Source: Bacillota bacterium
Lineage (GTDB): Bacteria; Bacillota; Clostridia; Christensenellales; CAG-138
Assembly (NCBI GenBank): GCA_023451115.1
Contig: JAEXFV010000138.1
Location: forward strand, 1-24,070
DNA length: 24,070 nucleotides
Direction of reading: 5' to 3'
Shown here one piece after another: positions 13,044-21,174 of this stretch. Every line of letters begins with the position of its first letter. Within the stretch, counting starts at the first letter, position 1. The notes below the pieces were generated by a model that saw only the letters and a list, made by a program, of their open reading frames with translations, had not been told where the DNA came from and did not search any database. The position numbers were made by a program, and so were the translations under genes.

Positions 13044-14105
13044 ATGGCTGAATTACGAGAGCTTTCCCTGCGTTGGGATTGCAAACTGCTTGAAGCGTTT
13101 TTGGCCCGGGCAGGCTTGCGGCTTGAGCCGGATCTTACCTATTGCTGCGGACTGTATGAAGGAGACGATTTGCTGGCCTGCGGCGGTTACAGTGGGCATA
13201 CCATCAAGTGCCTGGCCGTTCGGGAAGACCGGCGAGGGGAAACGCTGCTCAACACCCTGGTTTCTCACCTGTATACCCGGCTGCGCACCCAGGGCGCACA
13301 AAACGTATTCGTGTTCACCAAACCGGAAAACCAGCCGTTGTTCCGCTCTTTGGGTTTTTCCCCCGTTGCCCGGGGGGAAAGCGCCTTGCTGTTGGAAAGC
13401 GACCGCCACGGTATTTCCCGCTACCTGACCTGCTTGCAGGAAGAAAGCCCATTCACGCCTTCCACCCCCGTTGGGGCTGTGGTAATGAACGCCAATCCCT
13501 TTACTCTAGGGCATCAATTTCTGCTGGAACAAGCTGCTGGCCAATGCGGTACCCTTCACGTGTTTGTGGTGCAGGAGGAAAAGAGCGTGTTTCCCTTTGA
13601 CGCCCGCTTGCAGCTGGTACAGGAAGGAAGCAGGCATATTCCAGGCGTTGTCGTGCACAAAGGCGGCCCCTACATTATTTCCTCCGCCACATTCCCCAGC
13701 TATTTCATTAAAGACCCTGCTGGCGCAGCCCCAGCACATGCCTCATTGGACGCCGCCTTATTTGCCTCGCGCATTGCACCAGCCCTTTGCATCAGCGTGC
13801 GCTTTTGTGGCGAAGAGCCATTGGACCCTCTGACCCAACTCTATAACCACACCTTAGCCCGGGTGCTGCCCCAACACGGTTTGCGTTTCTGTGTGTTAGC
13901 ACGGCAGGAGCAGGACGGCGCTCCTATTTCCGCCTCCCGGGTGCGGAAGCTGCTGGCCCAAGGGGAAACCCAACGGGTCAAGCCCCTGGTACCTGCCGCT
14001 ACTTATGCCTACCTCACTTCGCCCCAGGGCGCAGCAATCATTGAAAAACTTCAGCAAAAGGACGGAACGCTGCATGGTTCTACCCAACTCAGCCCTAATC
14101 GGTGA
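13044..14105 (+). CDS. citC: CitC: [citrate (pro-3S)-lyase] ligase
   Basis: CitC activates citrate lyase by acetylating the thiol of the CitD prosthetic group with acetate and ATP. The 353-residue protein has the family's two-domain form. An N-terminal GNAT-like domain (about 1-140, with CLAVREDRRGETLLN as acetyl-CoA loop) is followed by a nucleotidyltransferase domain. That domain carries the TxGH motif in MNANPFTLGH (about 148-157) and ISASRVRKLL near 292-301, the counterpart of the KMSKS-type loop. Length and motifs indicate an intact enzyme. ATG 13044 has AGGAG at 8 bases. Its 3' end overlaps citG by about 32 bases. Confidence 0.94.
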   Translation: MAELRELSLRWDCKLLEAFLARAGLRLEPDLTYCCGLYEGDDLLACGGYSGHTIKCLAVREDRRGETLLNTLVSHLYTRLRTQGAQNVFVFTKPENQPLFRSLGFSPVARGESALLLESDRHGISRYLTCLQEESPFTPSTPVGAVVMNANPFTLGHQFLLEQAAGQCGTLHVFVVQEEKSVFPFDARLQLVQEGSRHIPGVVVHKGGPYIISSATFPSYFIKDPAGAAPAHASLDAALFASRIAPALCISVRFCGEEPLDPLTQLYNHTLARVLPQHGLRFCVLARQEQDGAPISASRVRKLLAQGETQRVKPLVPAATYAYLTSPQGAAIIEKLQQKDGTLHGSTQLSPNR

Positions 14106-14940
14106 GGCAGCGTACCAGGCGCTGCTTTGCGAAGTAAACGCTACCCCTAAGCCTGGTTTGGTGGACAGAGCCAATACCGGCGCCCACAGCGATATGGATC
14201 ACACGTTATTTTGCAAAAGCGCCCATGCCTTGCGCCCTTTCTTTGCCCAGTTGGCGGCTTTGGGCAGCCAAACGGCTGGCCTGCCCCAACATACGGTGCT
14301 GGCACAGGTGCGTCCCCTCGGCCTGCAGGCCGAGGCTGCCATGTTTCATGCCACCCAGGGCGTTAACACCCACAAAGGCGCCATCTTTTCCTTAGGCCTG
14401 CTTTGCGTCGCTGCAGGGAGACGCATGGCCTTAAAGCAGTCCTTTGCCCCTGAGGCGGTATGCCGCCAGGCCGGCGCTCTGGTAGCAGGCATTTGTCAAA
14501 GAGAACTTGAAAAAAAGAAAGACGCCCCCTCCACCAAAGGAGAGCGCGCTTTCATCCAATACGGATATCGTGGCGTTCGGGGGGAAGCGGAAGACGGTTT
14601 CCCCCATGTGTGGGGCGTAGGGCTGCCCGCCTACCAAGCCGCGTTGGCGCAAAGCGAAAACCGCAACAACGCCCTGTGCACAGCCTTGCTGCACCTGATT
14701 GCCGCCCTGCCGGACACCAACGTACTCACCCGCCTCAATTTAGAAGCAGCCCTCTATGCCCGGCAGGCAGCGCAAGATTGCCTGGAAACCATTTCAAACG
14801 AAGTCCCAGGCTCTCCCTTATGGCTATCCGCTCTCAATGCCCTGGATCAGGACTTTATCGCCCGGCGCATCTCTCCCGGGGGATGCGCGGATCTTTTGGC
14901 CTGCGCCTGGTTTTTAGGGGAGCTCTCTCAACAGAACTGA
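14074..14940 (+). CDS. citG: CitG: triphosphoribosyl-dephospho-CoA synthase
   Basis: CitG makes the citrate lyase prosthetic group precursor from ATP and dephospho-CoA. The 288-residue protein shows the family blocks: EVNATPKPGLVDRANTGAHSDMD near the N-terminus (first part residues ~20-33), then ATQGVNTHKGAIFSLGLL, GYRGVRGEAEDGFP and LPDTNVLTR. It completes the citX-citC-citG maturation set. The frame is open to 14005, but the homologous part starts at MVLPNSALIGEAAYQAL, so I chose ATG 14074. This overlaps the end of citC by 32 bases, consistent with coupled translation. Function is well supported. Confidence 0.94.
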   Translation: MVLPNSALIGEAAYQALLCEVNATPKPGLVDRANTGAHSDMDHTLFCKSAHALRPFFAQLAALGSQTAGLPQHTVLAQVRPLGLQAEAAMFHATQGVNTHKGAIFSLGLLCVAAGRRMALKQSFAPEAVCRQAGALVAGICQRELEKKKDAPSTKGERAFIQYGYRGVRGEAEDGFPHVWGVGLPAYQAALAQSENRNNALCTALLHLIAALPDTNVLTRLNLEAALYARQAAQDCLETISNEVPGSPLWLSALNALDQDFIARRISPGGCADLLACAWFLGELSQQN

Positions 14941-14948
14941 TTTTACAG

Positions 14949-15001
14949 CCTGCTACAAATCCGTCGCTCTCATCACCCTTTGCTTGGGCGCTTGTAGCAG
15001 G
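14949..15001. repeat. 10-bp inverted repeat between convergent genes
   Basis: CCTGCTACAA (14949-14958) and TTGTAGCAGG (14992-15001) are perfect complements separated by 33 bases. The loop can form a small CCC/GGG hairpin. It lies in the 67-base gap between the convergent citG and the minus-strand gene ending at 15008. No T-tract follows on either strand, so it may be a terminator-like or RNA end-protecting structure, but this is uncertain. Confidence 0.45.
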
Positions 15002-15007
15002 GTAAAC

Positions 15008-15364
15008 CTATTTGACCACCGCCAGATATAAAATGGAAATCCCAATGTTCAGCATATAGCTAAAGGATATTCCCCGCAAAAAGATAGCGGCAATCAGCAC
15101 TGTGCAGCTCAAAAGCAGCATGGCATAGCCCAGCGCCCGCCAACGGTTCCTGGCTTTTCCAGCCAGCCCCAGCACGCCTCCCGCCACCATGGCAAGCCCC
15201 ATCAGCGCCAGCACAAGATATACCCAGCTTTCCAGCAGCCTGCCGCTTCCACCACCCAATAAAGCCGCCAATCCAACGAATAAATTAAATGCGCCAAAAG
15301 CCGCTGTCAAACCTGCGGCCAGCAACCGCATTTGTGCCTGTTGTTTTTCCACGATACGCTCCAT
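15008..15364 (-). CDS. Small four-helix membrane protein downstream of the V-ATPase operon
   Basis: I do not recognise this 118-residue protein. A short amphipathic N-terminus (MERIVEKQQAQMR) is followed by four hydrophobic segments at about 14-36, 46-66, 77-96 and 99-116. A short basic loop (GKARNRWR) sits between the second and third, which suggests both ends lie in the cytoplasm. It begins 55 bases after ntpD and is separated from it by a probable terminator (15384-15408). Its ribosome binding site is weak (AAAGAA only), so expression may be low or depend on read-through. In E. hirae ntpH and ntpJ follow ntpD; this protein is far too short to be the K+ transporter NtpJ. A role in the ATPase is not shown. 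Confidence 0.65.
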   Translation of the reverse strand: MERIVEKQQAQMRLLAAGLTAAFGAFNLFVGLAALLGGGSGRLLESWVYLVLALMGLAMVAGGVLGLAGKARNRWRALGYAMLLLSCTVLIAAIFLRGISFSYMLNIGISILYLAVVK

Positions 15365-15383
15365 TTCTTTGGTAAAAGCGAAG

Positions 15384-15408
15384 GGGGGGCCTGATCAGAA
15401 GACCCCCC
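15384..15408 (-). terminator. Probable terminator or attenuator after ntpD
   Basis: On the minus strand GGGGGGTC pairs with GGCCCCCC (eight pairs, one G-U) around a 9-nt loop. It is followed by CTTCGCTTTTACC, an interrupted T-tract. It ends the V-ATPase operon, at least partly, before the small membrane protein gene. Confidence 0.55.
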
Positions 15409-15419
15409 AAGCCATTTCC

Positions 15420-16046
15420 CTATTGTTCCGCCAGCATCTCTTTGGTTTTCATCAGGCGGGTTTGGTTGCCCCGCTCATTTTCATCCAGCTTCATTTTGAT
15501 CTGCCGAATGGCCTCGGTAAACTGGGGGATCATCACATATTCCAGTGCGTTTACCCTCCTGCGGGTCTTTTCGATTTCGTCCGCCAAACGGTTGCAGGTT
15601 TTTTCAATGGCTGCCAGTTCTAACAGCAGGGGCAACACCTCCGAAAGCGCCTGCACCGCCCCGTCCAGCTCGGAAGACGTGGTCGCAAATCCATAAGGGT
15701 ACTGGAATTCGCCCACCTCCTCCAGCGCAAGGGTTGGCACCTGGATGGAAAGCACATACTCCTTCCCCACCTGCACCTTGGCCGGCCGGGCAGGGTAAGC
15801 CAGCGCCTCTTCCACCGCCTCATTGCCCATGGAAGCCCGGGCCAGTACAAAGGACTGCATGGCCAGGGAAAGCTTTTGCTCCACTTCTTCCCGCAATGCT
15901 TTGTTGCGGCGGATATAGAGGATAAAGCGGCGCACCATTTCATCCCGCTTATCCTTCATCATTTTATGCCCCCGCACTGCCACGGTCCGCCGCTTTTTCA
16001 GGTTGGACAGCTCCATGCGAGTGGGTTTATACTGCAATGCGGCCAT
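15420..16046 (-). CDS. ntpD: V-type ATPase subunit D (central rotor shaft)
   Basis: This 208-residue subunit forms the long coiled-coil shaft that turns inside the A3B3 head and couples ATP hydrolysis to ion pumping. The N-terminus is typical (KPTRMELSNLKKRRTVAVRGHKMMKDKRD, family block at ~7-35). The C-terminal helix holds TRRRVNALEYVMIP, the family signature, at about 165-178. The length matches the family. The ATG is 4 bases after the ntpB stop, with GAGGAGG upstream inside the ntpB end. It is the last of nine V-ATPase genes. Confidence 0.96.
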   Translation of the reverse strand: MAALQYKPTRMELSNLKKRRTVAVRGHKMMKDKRDEMVRRFILYIRRNKALREEVEQKLSLAMQSFVLARASMGNEAVEEALAYPARPAKVQVGKEYVLSIQVPTLALEEVGEFQYPYGFATTSSELDGAVQALSEVLPLLLELAAIEKTCNRLADEIEKTRRRVNALEYVMIPQFTEAIRQIKMKLDENERGNQTRLMKTKEMLAEQ

Positions 16047-16049
16047 TGA

Positions 16050-17429
16050 TTATCCCTCCTCTTGAGGGAGATATTTGTCCAAGTATGCATCCCGGATACG
16101 CTTGAGTTCCGTCCTGGGCAGGATGGACAAAAGCTTCCAGCCGATGTCCAGGGTCTCCTCAATGGAACGGTTGGTATAATACCCTTGGGACACATATTCC
16201 GCCTCAAACGCATCTGCAAACTTGGCATAGAGTTTATCCGTATCGGACAGGGCGGCGTCGCCCAGGATCACCGCCAGCTCCTTTGCGTCCTTCCCGCGGG
16301 AATAGGCTGCAAACAGCTGGTTCATGGTGTCCGCATGGTCTTCCCGGGTCTTTCCCTTGCCGATGCCTTTATCCTTCAAACGGGACAGGGAAGGCAACAC
16401 GTTGATGGGCGGCGTTAGCCCCCTGCGGTAAAGATCCCTGGAGAGGATGATCTGGCCTTCCGTGATGTACCCCGTCAGGTCCGGTATAGGGTGGGTTACG
16501 TCATCTTCCGGCATGGACAGGATAGGGATCATGGTGATGGAACCCGCGTTGTTCTTGATCCTGCCTGCCCGCTCGTACATGGTAGCCAAGTCCGTATACA
16601 GATAGCCGGGATACCCACGGCGGCCGGGAACTTCCTTACGGGCGGCGGACACCTCACGCAGCGCTTCTGCATAGTTGGTGATGTCGGTAATGATTACCAG
16701 CACGTGCATCCCCAGCTCATAGGCCAAATATTCCGCCGCGGTAATGGCCATACGGGGGGTTGCAATACGCTCGATCGCAGGGTCGTTCGCCAGGTTGATG
16801 AAGGTAACAGTCCGGTCAATCGCGCCGGTTTTCTGGAAATCGCTGATGAAGAAATCCGCCTCTTCAAAGGTAATGCCCACTGCGGCAAACACCACGGCGA
16901 AGGTTTCATCCGTTCCCAATACCCGGGCTTGGCGGGCGATCTGGGCGGCAAGGTTGGCGTGAGGCAGGCCGGAGCCGGAAAACACGGGCAGCTTCTGGCC
17001 GCGCACCAGGGTATTCAGCCCATCGATAGCGGAAATGCCCGTCTGGATAAACTCCGAAGGGTAGTCCCGCGCCGCCGGGTTCATGGGCGCGCCGTTGATA
17101 TCCAGCCGTTTTTCCGGGATAAGAGCGGGCCCGCCGTCTTTGGGGCGGCCCATGCCGTCGAATACCCGGCCCAGCATATCCGGCGCCACGTCCAGCTCGA
17201 TGGAATGCCCTAAGAACCGGGCCTTGGAGTCGCTGATCTTCAGCCCCTGCGACCCTTCAAACAGCTGTAGCAGAGCCTTATCGTCCTCTACCTCCAACAC
17301 ACGCCCACGGCGCAGTTCGCCGTTGGCCTGCTGGATTTCCACCAACTCGTCATACTTGACGCCTTCCACTTCTTCCACCAGCATCAGCGGGCCAACCACT
17401 TCGCGGATGGTGCGGTATTCCTTACGCAT
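16050..17429 (-). CDS. ntpB: V-type ATPase subunit B (non-catalytic head subunit)
   Basis: This 459-residue subunit alternates with A in the A3B3 ring. The degenerate P-loop FSGSGLPH (150-157) lacks the Lys/Thr of a catalytic site, as expected for B. Arg350 in LPSLSRL (345-351) is the arginine finger at the A-B interface, at the same residue number as I recall for E. hirae NtpB. The start ATG overlaps the end of ntpA by 8 bases and has GGAGGG at 7 bases. All family blocks are present without interruption. Confidence 0.97.
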   Translation of the reverse strand: MRKEYRTIREVVGPLMLVEEVEGVKYDELVEIQQANGELRRGRVLEVEDDKALLQLFEGSQGLKISDSKARFLGHSIELDVAPDMLGRVFDGMGRPKDGGPALIPEKRLDINGAPMNPAARDYPSEFIQTGISAIDGLNTLVRGQKLPVFSGSGLPHANLAAQIARQARVLGTDETFAVVFAAVGITFEEADFFISDFQKTGAIDRTVTFINLANDPAIERIATPRMAITAAEYLAYELGMHVLVIITDITNYAEALREVSAARKEVPGRRGYPGYLYTDLATMYERAGRIKNNAGSITMIPILSMPEDDVTHPIPDLTGYITEGQIILSRDLYRRGLTPPINVLPSLSRLKDKGIGKGKTREDHADTMNQLFAAYSRGKDAKELAVILGDAALSDTDKLYAKFADAFEAEYVSQGYYTNRSIEETLDIGWKLLSILPRTELKRIRDAYLDKYLPQEEG

Positions 17430-19191
17430 CCTGCGTCCCTCCTTCCGTCAGCGCGCGGATCTGGGCGTTGAGCGCAGCCGAGACCTCTTCGTACTTGGCC
17501 GGCATTTCCTCTTCCGGTACATATTTAATGCGGCCAATGTCCTCTCTAACAGGCAGGCTGGCTAGCTTGGAGAAGGACGCGTCCGCTTCCAGGGCCGCCA
17601 TGCCCTTCTCGTAATAATCCAAAATCAGCTTGAGCATCATGTATTGCTTCTGGGGGGAGGTATAGGTATCCACCTCATGGAACGCGTTCTGATGCAGATA
17701 GTCCTCACGGATGGAGCGGGTAGCCTCCAGGGTGAGCCTGTCTTTATAGGAAAGGGCGTCAATACCTACCAGGCGCACGATCTCCTCCAGTTCACTCTCC
17801 TCCTGGAGCATGTTCATAGTTTTCTGCACCATATTGGCCCATTCTGGGGTAACGTTTTCGTTAAACCAGCCCTCCAAACGATCCAGATACAAAGAATAGC
17901 TCTGCAGCCAGTCGATGGCCGGGAAATGGCGGGCATACGCCAGCTTGGAGGACAACCCCCAATACACTTTTACAATACGCAACGTAGCCTGTGATACTGG
18001 CTCGGAAATATCGCCGCCTGGCGGGGAAACCGCGCCAATGGCAGAAACCGCGCCCTCACGCCCCTCGGAGCCCAGGGCTTTTACCACCCCCGCCCGCTCA
18101 TAAAACTCGGCCAGGCGGCTGGAAAGGTAAGCGGGATAGCCTTCTTCACCGGGCATTTCTTCCAAGCGGCCGGACATCTCGCGCAACGCTTCCGCCCAGC
18201 GGGAAGTGGAGTCCGCCATGATGGCTACCTTATAGCCCATATCCCGGAAGTATTCCGCTATGGTGATCCCGGTGTAGATGGAAGCTTCCCGGGCCGCCAC
18301 CGGCATGTCGGAGGTGTTGGCGATCAATACCGTGCGCTTCATCAGGGAAAGCCCGGTGCGGGGATCCTTCAATTCCGGGAACTCCATGAGCACGTCGGTC
18401 ATCTCGTTACCCCGCTCGCCACAGCCAACGTATACGATAATGTCCGCGTCCGCCCATTTCGCCAGCTGGTGCTGCACTACCGTTTTGCCCGAACCGAAGG
18501 GGCCTGGCACTGCCGCCACGCCGCCTTTGGCCACAGGGAACAGGGTGTCAATCACGCGCTGGCCGGTAATCATGGGCTCGGCAGGGGCTTTCTTTTCCCC
18601 ATAGGGGCGGCCCCGTCGCACCGGCCATTTTTGCAGCATGGACAGCTCTACCTCGCCCCGGTCCGTTTCCAGCAGAGCGATGGGCTCCACGATGTTCGCT
18701 TCGCCGTCTTTGATCCACTTCAGCTTGCCCGAAACGCCAGGCGGCACCATCACCTTGTGCAGCACCGCTTCTGTTTCCTGCACGGTGCCCAGCACATCCC
18801 CGGCTACCAATTGGTCCCCCACTTTCGCCTGGGGCATAAAGTTCCAAAGCTTTTCATGATCCAGCGGGTCCACCATGATGCCGCGGGTGATGCGGTCCCC
18901 CGCCTGCTGGCGGATCTTGTTCAGCGGACGCTGGATGCCGTCGTAAATCGACTCAATCAGGCCTGGCGCCAATTCCACGCTCAGCGGCGCGCCAGTGCTG
19001 TAAACAGGCTCTCCGGGGCCAATGCCGCCGGTTTCCTCATAAACCTGGATGGATGCGCGGTCCCCGCGAAGCTCAATCACCTCACCGATGAGGTGCCTTT
19101 CGCTTACGCGCACCACGTCATACATCTGTACGTCGGCCATGCCGGACGCCACGATGAGAGGCCCAGATACCTTGACGATCGTACCTTGCAT
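17422..19191 (-). CDS. ntpA: V-type ATPase catalytic subunit A
   Basis: This 589-residue subunit is the site of ATP hydrolysis. The Walker A motif GPFGSGKT is at 230-237, followed by the catalytic glutamate in GERGNE (Glu259). The N-terminal beta-barrel (1-70) and the extra A-subunit 'bulge' domain (about 110-190, with MVPPGVSGKL) distinguish it from F-type beta subunits. The start is 11 bases after ntpG; the ribosome binding site (GGAAGG) lies about 14 bases upstream and is poor. ntpA and ntpB overlap by 8 bases, which helps give equal amounts of the two head subunits. Confidence 0.97.
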   Translation of the reverse strand: MQGTIVKVSGPLIVASGMADVQMYDVVRVSERHLIGEVIELRGDRASIQVYEETGGIGPGEPVYSTGAPLSVELAPGLIESIYDGIQRPLNKIRQQAGDRITRGIMVDPLDHEKLWNFMPQAKVGDQLVAGDVLGTVQETEAVLHKVMVPPGVSGKLKWIKDGEANIVEPIALLETDRGEVELSMLQKWPVRRGRPYGEKKAPAEPMITGQRVIDTLFPVAKGGVAAVPGPFGSGKTVVQHQLAKWADADIIVYVGCGERGNEMTDVLMEFPELKDPRTGLSLMKRTVLIANTSDMPVAAREASIYTGITIAEYFRDMGYKVAIMADSTSRWAEALREMSGRLEEMPGEEGYPAYLSSRLAEFYERAGVVKALGSEGREGAVSAIGAVSPPGGDISEPVSQATLRIVKVYWGLSSKLAYARHFPAIDWLQSYSLYLDRLEGWFNENVTPEWANMVQKTMNMLQEESELEEIVRLVGIDALSYKDRLTLEATRSIREDYLHQNAFHEVDTYTSPQKQYMMLKLILDYYEKGMAALEADASFSKLASLPVREDIGRIKYVPEEEMPAKYEEVSAALNAQIRALTEGGTQDA

Positions 19192-19202
19192 AACGCTCTA
19201 CA

Positions 19203-19538
19203 CTACCTTCCTTCCGAGAATAGGATATCCGCGCCAATGGCTTTTTCCACATTGGCCTTGATCTGCGCCATAGCCACGCCGGAGGCTCCATGGGAATCCG
19301 GAATGGGGATGATGGCGGGGAATGGTTCGGATTTATACTTTTGCACCGCTTCCTGGCAAGCCTGGTACAGCGGCTCCGTCAGATAAATAATTTTGCAGTC
19401 CTGGCGGGCCAGCTGGTGAATCAGACGGGAAGCTTTTTCTGGATCGCTCTGTGCAACCACATGCAGGCCTACTGCCTTAAAGAGCAGCACCGAATCCCGG
19501 TCGCCAATCACGGCAATATCGGTTCTGTTTTCACTCAT
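19203..19538 (-). CDS. ntpG: V-type ATPase subunit F (NtpG; central stalk)
   Basis: This 111-residue subunit binds subunit D in the central stalk. Recognisable features are the N-terminal Rossmann-like strand DIAVIGDRDSVLLFKAVGL, then IIYLTEPLYQ and PAIIPIPD, the standard F-subunit blocks. I start it at ATG 19538, which overlaps the ntpC stop by 8 bases (ATGAGTGA); a GTG three codons upstream (19547) is possible. Bacterial V-ATPase F subunits are about 100-110 residues, so the length fits. Confidence 0.94.
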   Translation of the reverse strand: MSENRTDIAVIGDRDSVLLFKAVGLHVVAQSDPEKASRLIHQLARQDCKIIYLTEPLYQACQEAVQKYKSEPFPAIIPIPDSHGASGVAMAQIKANVEKAIGADILFSEGR

Positions 19539-20523
19539 ACAACTCACGCAGCCTTTCCGTTATGATTTCCACCGGCAGGCCGTTGCGCTTTGCCGTTATG
19601 ATGAGGCGGATGCATCTGGCCTCCTGCTCCCGGGCCAGCAGATAGCCCACCACAGGCGCTATGGTATCAAACGCATGCCGTCTGCGGCTGATGAGCTGCA
19701 TCAGCGCGTTATCCCGGGCTTTTTCCAAAGCGCTGATCCCAGCGCCATGCTGCATTGCTTCCAGCCCCTGCAAAATCCCCTCCCGGGCAGGGCCCTGGGC
19801 GATTTCCTTTCCCAGCGCTTCCAGAGGCGTATCCAGCGCCTCCAGCAACTTCTGATGGGGGATATCCCCCTGGGGCAGCAACATGGCCTGCAATTGTTCG
19901 ACGCCGCCTTGCATCTCCCGCACCCGAAGCAGGGCCAGAACGTTGTTAAAGTCGGCCTGCATGCGGAAATACTCTTTTACAAAAGCATATTTTCGCGGGA
20001 GCTTGCAGGCATACGCATATTCCACATAGGCCCGATCCAGCGCAACCGAAACCGCCACCGGATCTACCTGGGTTACAAAGGCTTTTTCCAATTGATCCAA
20101 ATGCTGTTGGAAGGGCTTGGGAAGCTCCCGATAATCCCCTTCCTGCACCATATGGGCCAGTACTTCCGGGGGGTATACGCCGCCCTGCATCAGCACCGGC
20201 TCCTCTTTGCTTTCTTGCAGCCGGAGCTTGAGCAGTACCTTCAGGTTGTGCACGTCCGCCTTCATTAAAAACAGATCCGTCACCAGAGGATCAAAGGATA
20301 CCTCCCGCACCAGCTCATAGGTGATTTTCAGTTCGGACTCGATCAGCTGGTCCATGTCGTCCACAGTGGCGTCCGGCATAGAGCCATAGCCCGCGTCTAC
20401 CAGCATGCGCACAGCTTCTTCAGCGCTGCCGTCAATAAGCCGCGCCATCATGTCCCGGCCAATGAGTCCCGTTTCGTGGCAGCGAATGCGCGCCACACCG
20501 TAAATGCCACTGTTTTGGGGCAT
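19531..20523 (-). CDS. ntpC: V-type ATPase subunit C (socket linking the shaft to the ion ring)
   Basis: This 330-residue, mainly helical protein of the V0 subunit C/AC39 family sits on the membrane rotor ring and holds the D-F shaft. Family marks are the N-terminal YGVARIRCHETGLIGRDMM block, the DLFLMKADVHNLKVLLKLR helix and, near the C-terminus, a second copy of the same kind of helix (EYFRMQADFNNVLALLRVRE). The ATG has GAGG at 8 bases. It lies 15 bases after ntpE and overlaps ntpG. Confidence 0.95.
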   Translation of the reverse strand: MPQNSGIYGVARIRCHETGLIGRDMMARLIDGSAEEAVRMLVDAGYGSMPDATVDDMDQLIESELKITYELVREVSFDPLVTDLFLMKADVHNLKVLLKLRLQESKEEPVLMQGGVYPPEVLAHMVQEGDYRELPKPFQQHLDQLEKAFVTQVDPVAVSVALDRAYVEYAYACKLPRKYAFVKEYFRMQADFNNVLALLRVREMQGGVEQLQAMLLPQGDIPHQKLLEALDTPLEALGKEIAQGPAREGILQGLEAMQHGAGISALEKARDNALMQLISRRRHAFDTIAPVVGYLLAREQEARCIRLIITAKRNGLPVEIITERLRELYE

Positions 20524-20538
20524 GGTTACTACCTCGCT

Positions 20539-21144
20539 TTATCCGAAGAGTATTTGCGCGACTTTGGTTTCCTCCTGCTCGCGCACGCTGTGCAGCACAG
20601 CCTCAAAGGAACAGTCCTTTTCAAATCCCTTGCCCAACAGCAGGAAGCCGCCCTGGATGTCTGGGGCAGGTTGGCCCAGTTTCACCGGGGCTTTGCCCTC
20701 CTTTGCCAACGCCGAATTAATGGCGGCCAGCAGCCCTTCCATGTTCTCCTGGTCTGCTTTTGCAGGGGCGATGGTTTCACCGCCTGCGGCCTCACCCAGC
20801 GCCAGGGAGCGCAGCAGATCCTGCCGTTGTTGGCCCCCCAAAGCGCATAGCTGCTCAAATGCTTGGTCAAATGCCACCTGGATCAGTTGCCGCTTTGCCA
20901 AAAGGGCTTCTTTTCGGGCTGCCAGCTGGGCATTGGTACGGCTGCGCTCAATGATACTCTCAGCGTTTTTTTTGGCCTGCTGCTGTTGTTCCAGCTGCAG
21001 CTTCTTTATTTGTTGGTCGGCAAGCTCTTTGACCTTATCCTGCTCGGCCTGCGCCTGCTGGGCAATCTGCTGCGCATCGGCCTGGGCATCCGCCAGGATG
21101 CGTTCCACCAATCGCTGCGCCCCGTTGTTCAAATCGTTTGCCAT
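20539..21144 (-). CDS. ntpE: V-type ATPase subunit E (peripheral stalk)
   Basis: This 201-residue subunit forms one strand of the peripheral stalk that holds the head still while the rotor turns. The N-terminal half is a long charged, Gln/Ala-rich coiled coil (about 10-85) that should pair with the small stalk subunit at 23701. The C-terminal globular domain (about 90-200) ends with the family-typical IQGGFLLLGKGFEKDCSFE block. The frame is intact; GGAG lies 8 bases before the ATG. Confidence 0.94.
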   Translation of the reverse strand: MANDLNNGAQRLVERILADAQADAQQIAQQAQAEQDKVKELADQQIKKLQLEQQQQAKKNAESIIERSRTNAQLAARKEALLAKRQLIQVAFDQAFEQLCALGGQQRQDLLRSLALGEAAGGETIAPAKADQENMEGLLAAINSALAKEGKAPVKLGQPAPDIQGGFLLLGKGFEKDCSFEAVLHSVREQEETKVAQILFG

Positions 21145-21174
21145 ACAAAAGCTCCTTACTTGACCTTAGGCTCG

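Noticed and set aside
15008..15364. NtpJ-like K+ transporter after ntpD
   Set aside because: The protein is only 118 residues with four helices and lacks any selectivity-filter-like repeats.
16050..19191. F-type ATP synthase alpha/beta subunits
   Set aside because: The A subunit has the V-type bulge domain, B has a degenerate P-loop, and accessory subunits C, D, E, F, I and K of the V-type surround them.
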